From the NCBI GenBank assembly GCA_963812085.1, contig CAWETL010000004.1, positions 372,001 through 436,000 on the forward strand: 64,000 nucleotides of DNA. Reading direction: 5' to 3'. The position numbers were made by a program, and so were the translations under genes. Position 1 is the first letter of the stretch. Every line of letters starts with the position of its first letter. The stretch comes from SPDF01 sp963812085 (lineage in GTDB: Bacteria; Gemmatimonadota; Gemmatimonadetes; Gemmatimonadales; GWC2-71-9). Below, piece after piece: positions 53,728-62,933 of this stretch. The notes beneath the pieces are model-generated. The model was not told where the DNA came from. It ran no database searches and saw only the letters and a list, made by a program, of their open reading frames with translations.

Positions 53728-53817
53728 GTCGTCACCCCGGCGAAAGCCGGGGTCCAGGTCGTCACCCCGGCGAAAGCCGGAGTCCAGGTCGTCACCCCGG
53801 CGAAAGCCGGGGTCCAG
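53728..53817. repeat. Three tandem 30-bp REP-like units between kinase and regulator
   Basis: Units 53728-53757, 53758-53787 and 53788-53817 are almost identical (one G/A change), each with the CCCCGGCGAAAGCCGGGG hairpin. The kinase stop codon (53792-53794) lies in the third unit, which therefore encodes the last residues GPRLSPG of the kinase. The stretch 53649-53727 shows nothing else. Confidence 0.9.
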
Positions 53818-55027
53818 ATCCCTGCCCAGCCAGCCTCACCACGAATGTCGCTCCACCGCCGGGAGTTTCCCTGACCTCCACATTGCCTCCGTGCGCCACC
53901 GCGGTCTGTCGCACCAGCGCGAGGCCGAGGCCGGTGCCTTCGTCCTTGGTGGTCCAGTACGGCTCGAACACCTTGCCGCGGCGTTCGTCCGGAATGCCCG
54001 GTCCGTGGTCCGCGATGGCGACGATCACGCCCCCGGCGCCGGGGGCCACGCGCACCTCGAGGGTGCCCTGGCCGTCCATCGCCTCGACGGCGTTGCGGAG
54101 CAGGTTGCTGAAGGCGCGCCGGAGGGGATCGTAGTGGCCGACGATGCGCGGAGTGCCCGGGTGGACCTGGAGGGTGGACTGCACGCTCGGAGGGACGGCG
54201 GTGCGCACCAGCTCGTCGAGGAGTTCGCCCAGGTCCACCTCCGCGGCGGGGCCCTCGGGGAGCCGGCCCAGCTCCGCGAACTCCCTGGCGAGGCGCTGGA
54301 GCCGGTTCGACTCGGCGGCGAGGACCTCGATGGCCTCCGTCTGCTCGGGGCGCGCCGTGGCGGCCAGTGACTTGACGGCGAACCCGATGGGGGTGAGCGG
54401 GTTCTTCATCTCGTGCGCCACGCGGCGGGCCACCTCGCCGAAGGCGCGGATGCGCTCGGTCTCGAGCTCCCGGCTCCGGCCGAGTTCGAGCTCGGAGGCC
54501 ATGGAACGGAGTGCGGTGCGCAGCGCCTCGAACTCGGGAGCGCCGCGGAGCTGCTCGACGTCGGGAATCGGCTCGTGACGCGAGATGTGGCCGGTCCACC
54601 CGACCAGTTCGGTGATCGGCCGGCTGAGTTGTCGCGAGAGGTGCCCGCCGAGTCGGACGGCCACGTACACGTAGAGGGCGCCGAGGGTGAGGAGCAGCGC
54701 GGCGAGGCCGGCGTAGTAGTAGCGGCCGTAGGCCTCGGCGGCCTGGGTGCGGACCAGGGCGCGGTTGAGGGCGTCGGCGTGGGTCGCGAGGGCGCGCCGC
54801 TCGGCGGGGCGGAGGCGGGTGGTGTCGATCGTTTCCACCAGCACGCGGCCGGAGGCGCCGACCCCTTCCACCGCGGCGCGTGCCGCAGTGGCGGGGTTGT
54901 TGGTGCGGATGGTGAGCGCCCAGCCGAAGATCGCGATGGCGGTGGGCACGGCGCCGAGCGCGATGAGCACCAGCAGGATGCGCTGGCGGAAGGTGAGGGT
55001 CAGGCCGCCGCGCGGGCCTGGCGTCAT
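53792..55027 (-). CDS. NtrY-like membrane sensor histidine kinase
   Basis: 411 residues: two membrane segments (about 17-40 and 104-125) around a short periplasmic loop, HAMP-like linker (about 126-185), HisKA with His205 in VAHEMKNPLTPIG, and HATPase with N box NLLRNAVEAMD, DHGPGI and GTGLGLALV. The LTPIG motif after the phospho-acceptor is typical of NtrY-class kinases. The ATG at 55027 overlaps the dehydrogenase stop (ATGA); the stop is supplied by a repeat. Forms a two-component pair with the regulator at 52248-53648. Confidence 0.9.
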   Translation of the reverse strand: MTPGPRGGLTLTFRQRILLVLIALGAVPTAIAIFGWALTIRTNNPATAARAAVEGVGASGRVLVETIDTTRLRPAERRALATHADALNRALVRTQAAEAYGRYYYAGLAALLLTLGALYVYVAVRLGGHLSRQLSRPITELVGWTGHISRHEPIPDVEQLRGAPEFEALRTALRSMASELELGRSRELETERIRAFGEVARRVAHEMKNPLTPIGFAVKSLAATARPEQTEAIEVLAAESNRLQRLAREFAELGRLPEGPAAEVDLGELLDELVRTAVPPSVQSTLQVHPGTPRIVGHYDPLRRAFSNLLRNAVEAMDGQGTLEVRVAPGAGGVIVAIADHGPGIPDERRGKVFEPYWTTKDEGTGLGLALVRQTAVAHGGNVEVRETPGGGATFVVRLAGQGSGPRLSPG

Positions 55028-57310
55028 GGGTAGCCGATCCGGTGGACTCCCCAGGCATCGCCCGCCCAACCAAGCACGTACAGCGCCCCGTCGGGCCCGA
55101 CTTGCAGGTCGGTGATGACGATTCCGCCGTTCCAGAACGCGTACACCGCGTTGGCGTTCGCCGGGTCGAGACGATCGACCCATCCCCGCACGTAGTCCGC
55201 GAAGAAGTAGCTCCCCGCGTACTCGGGCGGGAAACTCATCGTGGCGGGATTGGAGAAGGCCGAACCGACGATCGCCTGGCCCACGACCATCGTCGGATTC
55301 GCCTGGTGACCGTAGGCAAAGAGCGGCGGCACGAATTCCGGGGCTCCGCCCGGGCCCTCGACGGTCGGCCAGCCGTAGTTGGCGCCGGGCTGGCCCTCGT
55401 CGATTTCCTCCCACGTACTCTCGCCGACGTCGTTGATGAACATCCGCCCGGTGCCTGGCTGAAAGCTGAAGGTGAACGGATTGCGAAGGCCGAGCGCCCA
55501 GATGGCGCGACCCAATCCCTGCGCGTCGAGGCGAAACGGATTGTCGTCCGGGATCGTCCCGTCGTCATTGAACCGCAGGATCTTGCCGAACGGATTCGCG
55601 AGCGTCTGGGCGTTTGCGCCGGTGCCGTTGTCTCCCACCGCCACGTACAGCTTTCCGTCCGGGCCGAACCGCAGGGCGCCACCGTTGTGGTCGATCGCCC
55701 GGCTCAGCGTCGGAAGGTCTACGAGCACGGTTTCCCCGCTGGCGGCGGTGTCGCCGTCCGCACGGTATCGGACGATCCGGTTGTGGGCTCCACTGTCGCT
55801 GGAGGTGTAATACAAATACACCCAGCCATTGGACGCGAACTGGGGATGGAACGCCACGCCCAGGAGCCCGCGCTCGCCGTTCGCCGAAGTGTTGACGGTC
55901 ACGAACGGGGTGGGGAGGAGCACCCCGTTCTTGACTACGCGAACCGTCCCGCCCTGCTCGGCGACGAAGAGCCTTCCGTCCGGCGCGAAGGCCATGGCCG
56001 TGGCGGGGCCGGTGATGCCCTCCACGAACACGGATTGGCTGAACCCGGCGGGGAGCGCGGCGCCATCGAACGTGACCCGCGCCCCGGCCCAGTCGGAAAT
56101 ATTTCCGCTGGCGTCCCTCGCCCTGGCCTGGATCAGGTGCACGCCGCTGGCGTACGCGGTCGTGGCGGGGATGGTGGCCTCGTACGGCGCCGTCGAGTCC
56201 TCGCCGAGCGGCTGCCCGTCCAGCTGGAACGCCACGGCGACCACGCCGACGTCGTCGGTCGCATCGGCGCTCACCGACACCGCGCCGGACAGATCTTCCG
56301 TGCCGTCGGCCGGGCTGGTCAGCCGCACCACCGGGGGCGTGCCGTCCGTCCCGGGCGCGATCACCGTGACGGTGACGGTGGAGGACGCCGTGGCGCCGCT
56401 GTCGTCCGTGGCCCGGGCGGTGAGGGTGTGGACGCCGAGGCTGGTGGCCGTCCAGGGCTGGGCATAGGGCGCTGCGCTGTCGGCCGCGATCGAGGTGGCG
56501 CCATCGAGAAACTCCACCGCGACCACGGCGCCGTCCGGGTCGGCCGCCGTCGCCGTGAGCGTGGTCGAGGTCCCCTGGATCAGGTGCGCGCCGTCCACCG
56601 GCTGGACGAGTGTCACGGTCGGCGGCTGGTTCACCACGGCGACCGGGTGGTAGCGTGGCGGTGTAGATGGCGTCGGTGGAGGGAGTGACGACGGTGTGGA
56701 GCGGCGCGCCGGAGTCCGACCAGGCCACGAACTCGAGACTGTCGCCGGCCACCGTCTGGGTGGGAGGAGCCCCGAGGTCGCGCTCCATCCCGCTCACGGC
56801 CACGAGGCTGAGCGGCGTGACCCGCGGCTGGCCATCGAGCGTGACGGTCAGCCCGCTCGGCACCGAGGCGAGCGACAGGGTGACCTTGTGGGGCTGCACG
56901 TCCACGTAGGTGGTGTCGGCCGCCCCCTGGGCGTCGGTCACCTCCAGGTAGATCCGCAGGAAGATGTTCTCTTCGTTGTGGCCGCGGGGCGGAATCTCGA
57001 TGTCGCCGGCGGCGATGTCCGGTGTCCGCGGGAGGAACGGGTGGGTGTGTGTGTCGTGGTGGAGGTCCGCCCACCAGGTGAGCCGGCTCGCGGGGAGCTG
57101 GCCGTCCTCAGGGTCGGTCCCGCCGCCGGCAAAATGGACGGTGTCTCCCCCGGAAAAGAGGGTGCCGGTCGCGGGCAGCGTGATCGAGGCCACAGGCGCC
57201 TGGTTTTCGGCGGGGCGGACGGAGTCACTCGACGTGCAGGCGACGAGCGCGAGGGCCGCGGCGGCCAGCGCGCAGCGGCAGGGAGGGGCCGCGCGGCGAC
57301 AGGCGTGCAT
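55024..57310 (-). CDS. Lipoprotein glucose/sorbosone dehydrogenase, copy 1 (one frameshift)
   Basis: About 760 residues. Lipobox LVAC with Cys25; an amino domain with FSGGDTVHFAGGGTDPEDG and a histidine cluster HHDTHTHPF; two Ig-like domains (EFLDGATSIAADSAAPY and FQLDGQPLGEDSTAPY); then a PQQ-type sugar dehydrogenase beta-propeller with GFSQSVFVEG, DGRLFVAEQGG, GLLGVAFHP, HNGGALRFGPDGKLYVA and TWEEIDEG. One base inserted near 56653-56655 (coding-strand ACGCTACC for ACCTACC) breaks the frame; the paralogue reads through as ATYQVVAIVNQ. Probably oxidises a sugar in the periplasm. Its stop overlaps the kinase gene start. Confidence 0.85.
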
Positions 57311-57414
57311 GGTTGACAGGCCTCCCCAATCTGCGGGTGGGCGCGGCTGCTCCTGGTGGTGGCGCTCCCGGCATCCATTGTCGCCGGGTGAGGCGGGGGC
57401 GTATGCGCCAGCCG

Positions 57415-59698
57415 TCATGGACGCCCGATGCGGTGCACGCCCCACGAACCGCCCAGGTCGCCGAGCACGTAGAGCGCGCCGTCGGGGCCCACCTGGACGT
57501 CCGTGATGGGTGCCGTGCCATTCCAGAAGGAATAGACGGCGTTGCCGTTCGCGACGTCCATCCGCTTGACCCACCCCGCGACGTAGTCGCGCGAAGAAAT
57601 AGCTGCCGACGTACTCGGCGGGGAAGAGGACCGTGCTCGGGTTGTAGAACGCCGAGCCGACGATGGCCTGCCCCGACGACCAGGCTGCGGGTTGCTGGAG
57701 TGCCCGTAGAAGTAGATCGGGTCGACGTAGGTCGGTGCTCCGCCCGTCCCCTCCCGATTGGGCCAGCCGTAGTTGGCGCCGGCGGCGCCGTCGTTGATCT
57801 CTTCCCAGGTACTCTCGCCGACGTCGTTGATCAGCATCCGGCCGGTGCCCGGCTGGAAGCCGAAGGTGAAGGGGTTGCGAAGGCCCATCGCCCAGATCGA
57901 CCGGTTGATCCCGTCGTGCTGCCGTAGAAGGGGTTGTCGGTCGGGATCGTCCCGTCGTCGTTGAAGCGGAGCATCTTGCCGAAGGGAATGGTCATGCTCT
58001 GCGCGTTCGCGCCGTTGGCGTTCTCTCCCACGGCGACGTAGAGCTTGCCGTCGGGGCCGAAGTGCAGGGCGCCGCCGTTGTGGTTGGTGGCGCTCGACAG
58101 GTCCGGCAGGTCCACGAGGACCGTCTCCACGCCGGTGGACACATCGCCGTTGGCGGTGTACCGCACGATGCGATTGTGCGGGTTCGGCGAACTGGCCGTG
58201 TAGTAGAGGTACACCCAGTGGTTGGTGGCGAACTGCGGGTGGAAGGCCACGCCGAGGAGCCCGCGCTCGCCGTCGGCCGTGGTGTTCACCGTCACGAACG
58301 GCGTGGCCAGGAGACGCCCCGTTCGTGACCACGCGGAGCGCGCCGTCCTGTTCGGCAATGAAGAGCCGGCCGTCCGGGGCAAACGCCATCGCGGTGGCAG
58401 GGCCGGCGAGTCCGCTCACGAAGGTGGTTCGGCTGAATCCCGTCGGCAGGGTGGACCCGTTGAAATCGACACGCGCGGCCGACCAGGGCGAGAGGTTTCC
58501 GGCGGCGTCGCGCGCCCGGGCCCGGATGACGTGCACCCCGTCGGCGTAGACGCTCGGTGGAAGGCACCGTCGCCTGATAGGGGGCGGTGAGATCCTCCGA
58601 GAGCGACACGCCATCCACCTGGAAGAGCGACGCCCGACCACGCCGACGTTGTCGCTGGCGGTCGCGGTGAGCGTCACGGGAGCGGCCAGGTTCAGCGTCC
58701 CGTCCGTCGGGGCGGTGAGTTGCACCGTCGGTGGCGTGCCGTCGCCGCCGGCCGGCACCACCGTGACCGAGACTGGAGTCGAGGTGGTCGTCGCGCCGCC
58801 GTTGTCCGTGGCGCGCGCGGTCAGGGTGTGCGCGCCCAGTGTGGCCGGCGTCCACGTCACGCCGTACGGCGAACGTGTTGTCGATGCCGAGGGAAGCCGT
58901 TCCGTCGAAGAACTCGACATTGGCGATCGTGCCATCGGGGTCGGAGGCGGTCGCCGTGATGGACGACAGCGTTCCCTGGGTGATGGTGGCGCCCGGAGCG
59001 GGTGCGGTGATGTTCACGATCGGGTGCTGGTTGACGATGGCCACGACCTGGTAGGTGGCGGTGTAAGTCGCGTTGACCGTGGGCGTCACGACCGTGTGCA
59101 GGGCCGCCCCGGCGTCCGACCACGACTGCCACTCCAGGCTGTCCGCGGCCACCGACCTGGGGAGTCGGCGCGCCGAGATCACGCTCCATGCCGACGACGC
59201 CAAGGAGGCTGAAGCGGTGTCACGCGGGGCTGACCGTCGAGCGTGATGGTGGCACCGGTCGGCACGGAGGCAAAGGACAGCGTCACCTTTCGTGGCTGGA
59301 CATCCACGTACGTGGTGTCGGCTGCCCCCTCGGCGTCGGTCGCGACGAGATTGATGCGGAGAAAGATGTTGTCTTCCGTGTGTCCGCGCGGCGGAACATA
59401 CACCGCGCCGCTCGCCACGCCGGAGGTCGGCGGCAGAAACGGATGAGTGTGGGTGTCGTGGTGAAGGTCCACCCACCAGGTGAGGTGGCTCGGCGGCAAG
59501 CGGCCCGTCTTCTGGATCGGTGCCGCCACCGGCGAAATGAATCGTGTCCCCGCCGGAGAACAGTGTTCCCGCGGCGGGCAGGCTGATCACGGCTGTCGGG
59601 GCCCGGTTCCCGGGCCCGTCACCCGAGTTACAGGACAACAGGGCGAGGAGAACGATCGGCAGTGCCCGCTCGTATCGGCCAACCGGTCTGCTCGTCAT
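57415..59698 (-). pseudogene. Lipoprotein glucose/sorbosone dehydrogenase, copy 2 (many frameshifts)
   Basis: Paralogue of copy 1 with the same order of domains: lipobox Cys23 (LLSC), HHDTHTHPF, Ig-like repeats and a beta-propeller ending GGSWGVHRIGRP. The frame changes at about 59507, 59215, 59160, 58868, 58632, 58560, 58315, 57918, 57685 and 57598, mostly by single bases. Between the breaks all propeller motifs are intact (GLLGVAFHPQF, HNGGALHFGPDGKLY, TWEEIND), which argues for sequencing or assembly error. ATG 59698 overlaps the VanZ gene stop. The 104 bp before copy 1 hold no gene, only a GGGGAGG ribosome binding site for copy 1. Confidence 0.75.
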
Positions 59699-60966
59699 CG
59701 GATGACTCCCGTCTCCTCTTCCGAAGCTCCGGCTCGGGCCATGGCGGCCCGCGCGGCGCCCGCCATCACGGCGCCGACCAGCACGCCGATTCCAGCCGCC
59801 GCCCATTCGCTCCAGTGCGCCGGGAGGAACCCGGCGGCGCGCGGAACCGCCGCGAAGAGCAGCGACGCGGTGACGGGAATGACGGCGATCGCGGTGCCGC
59901 TCGCCAGCAGACTCCAATAGGCCAGGACCGCAAGGAGCCCGAAAATCCATAGCGCGGTCAGCGCAGGAGTCCCCGATCCGAGTCCGGAGTCCCAGGGGGC
60001 GACGAGCGCCCAGCCCCAGCTTGCGCTGAGCGGGAGCCGCCAACTGGTCAACGCCCGGCCGGTTCGGGAGCTCAACTGGAAGGCGCCGTCGCGGAGCGCC
60101 CCTTCCGCATCCACCGTGTCGCCGGGCTGGCCCGCTCAAGCCGCCATCGAGCACGGCCAGGGGGTTCCGCAGTTTCACGATCGTGGCACGCATCCGCACT
60201 CCGAATGCAAGGTCGTCTCCGTCCTGGCCGATCAGCATCACGGTATTGTGTCGTTCGTCGACGATCATGCCGATGGGCGCCAGGCCAGCCGGCGGAGTCC
60301 CCAGGACAGCGCGGAACGCGAGGGCGGGCCGGGCGGCAACCGCGTCCTCGATCCGCCCCTGATCGAGCGCCGGGCCTGGCAGCAGGGGCTCACCACCTGC
60401 GGTGACGAGCAGCGCCCTTCCCGGGAACACCTCGAAATTGCCCAGCTCCGGCGCCCACGCCCCGAACCACCGGACGCCCTGGGGATAGGTCGGGCCCGAG
60501 TGCCCACGCGGTGCCCGACCCAGATCCAGACGAGCACGACGGCGTAGAGCAGGGCCAGCCGCCTCGATCGACGCGGGCTGGGGAAGACCAGGTCCTGCCA
60601 TCGGGCGGCGAGGAGTGCGCCCAGGCCGCCGCCCAGCGTGTTCGACAGGATGTCGCCGAGGCTGGCGTCTCGGCCCGGAATGAACTTCATCTGCAGCAGT
60701 TCGATGCCGGCGGAGAGCAGCCCGGCCAGGACGACGGCGCGGCGCCAGGAGAATCCGGCGAGCCCGAGGCCGACTCCCAGCGGGACGAACAGCAGGATGT
60801 TGAGGAGGAAGTCGACGCTGCCCAGGTCTCCGCAGAGGATGCAGTCGAGCGGGGTCGCCGCGGCGCGGGCGGCCTCCTCCGGGGCCGGCAGCAGGGTCAT
60901 GAGCCCGATGAAGGCCAGGCTCAGGACGAGGACGAGGTATCCGAGGTGGCGTTGGCGGCGGGACAT
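59695..60966 (-). pseudogene. VanZ-family membrane protein with long carboxy extension (frameshifted)
   Basis: About 420 residues if the frame is repaired. The first 160 are VanZ-like: four helices with LAFIGLMTLLPAP, DFLLNILLFVPLGVGLGL, AGIELLQMKFIPGRDASLGDILSNTLGG. A periplasmic beta-rich region follows (NFEVFPGRALLVTAGGEP, DDLAFGVRMRATIVKLRNP), then several more helices. Frame breaks near 60500 and near 60130. VanZ proteins are frequent in exosortase loci, and the neighbours fit that; the name does not imply glycopeptide resistance. Confidence 0.75.
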
Positions 60967-61042
60967 GAGGGCCTTGGAAGGAGGTCGGGACGCGCCTGTC
61001 CGGCACGACCCCTGCGTAGATAGTAACTTCTGAGGAGCCGGA

Positions 61043-61908
61043 ATGACCAGACACCGATCCCCCGGGAGTCGACCGCTGATCCAGCCGCACCGGTTTTCCG
61101 TCGACGTGGAGGAGCATTTCCACGTCAACGCCTTCGAGCGCTACGTCGACCCGGGCCGACTGGGAGCGTCAGCCCAGCCGGGTGGATGCCAGCACCGACC
61201 TCCTGCTCGACCTCCTGGCGCGCCACGGGGCGAGCGGGACGTTCTTCGTGGTGGGCTGGCTGGCCGACCGGAAGCCCGCGCTGGTGCGCCGCATCGCGGC
61301 GGCGGGGCACGAGATCGCCAGCCACAGCTGGTGGCATCGCCGGGTGCCGACGCTGTCTCCCGCCGAGTTCCGGGAGGACGTGGCGCGCACCAAGGCGCGG
61401 CTGGAGGAGATCACGGGCCAGCCGGTCCGCGGATTTCGCGCCCCGAGCTTTTCCATCCTGCCCGGCATGGAGTGGGCCTTCGACATCCTGCTCGAGACCG
61501 GCCACACCTACGACTCGAGCGTGTTCCCGATCCGACGCCCCGGCTATGGCTGGCCCGGGCGCGCCCGCCGCGCCGTACGACATCGTCCGCCCCGCCGGCA
61601 CGCTCCGCGAGTACCCGATGACCACGCTCGACCTGCTGGGGCTTCCGGATCCCGGCCGCCGGCGGAGGCTACCTCCGGCAGTTCCCCTACGGCGTCATCC
61701 GCCGGGCCTTCCGCGACCACCAGGCCAGGGGCAGGAGGGGATGTTCTACGTCCACCCCTGGGAGGTGGACCCGGAGCAGCCGCGCGTGGAGTGCGACTGG
61801 CTCACCCGGATCCGCCACTATCGCGGGCTGGAGCGGACGCTGCCCCGCCTCGAGCGCCTGCTGGGCGAGTTCCGCTTCACCGCGGTGCACCCGGCGGCGG
61901 CGACGTGA
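61043..61908 (+). pseudogene. XrtA-system polysaccharide deacetylase (frameshifted)
   Basis: About 285 residues when the frame is repaired: RFSVDVEEHFHV at the start (the DVEE motif of the NodB-like group), SGTFFVVGWLADR, HEIASHSWWH with the metal histidines, GFRAPSFSI, and the DUF3473 end (MFYVHPWEVDPEQPR). This is the profile of the deacetylase that accompanies exosortase A. Frame breaks at about 61158 (GGG for GG), 61558, 61660 and 61727. A GAGGAG ribosome binding site and TAACTT hexamer (61024-61029) lie upstream, divergent from the VanZ gene. Confidence 0.82.
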
Positions 61909-62933
61909 CGCCGGTCGCTTCCGTTCGACGGCGCGCCGGCGGAATGGGATGCCTTCGTCCGGCAGCCAGCGCGGGCTGGACCCATTTCCACCTGCACGGC
62001 TGGCGGGACGTGATGCGCAACGGCGCTGGGGCACGAAACCATCTACCTCGCCGCCCGGGACGGCGGCGCGCTGACGGGCGTGCTTCCGCTGGTCCGCGTC
62101 CGGAGCCTCCTGTTCGGCCACTACCTGGTTTCGATGCCGTTCGTGAACTACGGCGGCCCGCTCGGCGAGCCGGACGCGGTGCGGCTGCTCGCGGCGGAGG
62201 CGGTCCGGCGTGGCGGACGCGTGACGGTGCCAGGCTCCTCGAACTCCGGAGCGCACGGGAGCTGCCGCTCGACCTCCCGGTCTCCCATCGCAAGGTGACG
62301 GTGGTGCTGGACCTGCCGGCCGACGCCGACGCACTGATGAAGGCCTTCCCGGCCAAGCTGCGGAGCCAGGTGCGGCGGCCCGAAAAGGAAGGCGTGACCT
62401 ACGCCTTCGGGCCCGACCAGGTCGCGCCGTTCTTCACGGTCTTTGCCCGCCACATGCGCGACCTCGGCACGCCGACCCAGGGCCGCGCAGCTCTTCGAGG
62501 CGATCGCCGGGCCTTTCCGGAGGACGCCTGGTTCGGCTGCGCCTGGCTCGGCGGACGGCCGATCGCCGCCGGGGCCGGCTTCCGCTGGGGAGCCGAGTTC
62601 GAGATGACCTGGGCCAGCGCGCTGTCCGAGTTCAACCGCACCTCGGCCAACATGGGGCTGTACCGGGCGTTCATGGAGCGCGCGATCGCTGAGGGCTGCA
62701 CCCGCTTCAACTTCGGCCGGTGCACGCCGGGGAGCGGCACCCACCGGTACAAGCTCCAGTGGGGCGGGCGCGACGAGCCGCTCTGGTGGTACCAGCACAC
62801 CCCCGGCGGCGCGCCGGCGGCCACGCCATCGCCGGATCAGGGCGCGTACAGCTGGGGGCCCCGGCTCTGGAAGCGGTTGCCGCTGCCGGTCGCCACGGCC
62901 CTCGGCCCCCGCATCGTGCGGCTCATTCCGTGA
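61905..62933 (+). pseudogene. FemAB-like XrtA/PEP-CTERM-associated protein (frameshifted)
   Basis: About 342 residues after repair. GNAT/FemAB fold: amino module GWTHFHLHGWRDVM, VNYGGPLGEPDA in the middle, and the conserved second half LRSQVRRPEKEGV, FARHMRDLGTP, FNRTSANMGLYRAFM and CTRFNFGRCTPGSGTHRYKLQWG. This matches the FemAB family linked to exosortase loci. Frame breaks near 61923, 61970, 62023, 62225, 62488 and 62510. The start GTG 61905 overlaps the deacetylase stop; the stop overlaps the next ATG by one base. Confidence 0.82.

Noticed and set aside
59695..60966. VanZ protein as a glycopeptide-resistance determinant
   Set aside because: No vanA/H/X genes; VanZ-family proteins are common in exosortase loci, which fits the neighbours.
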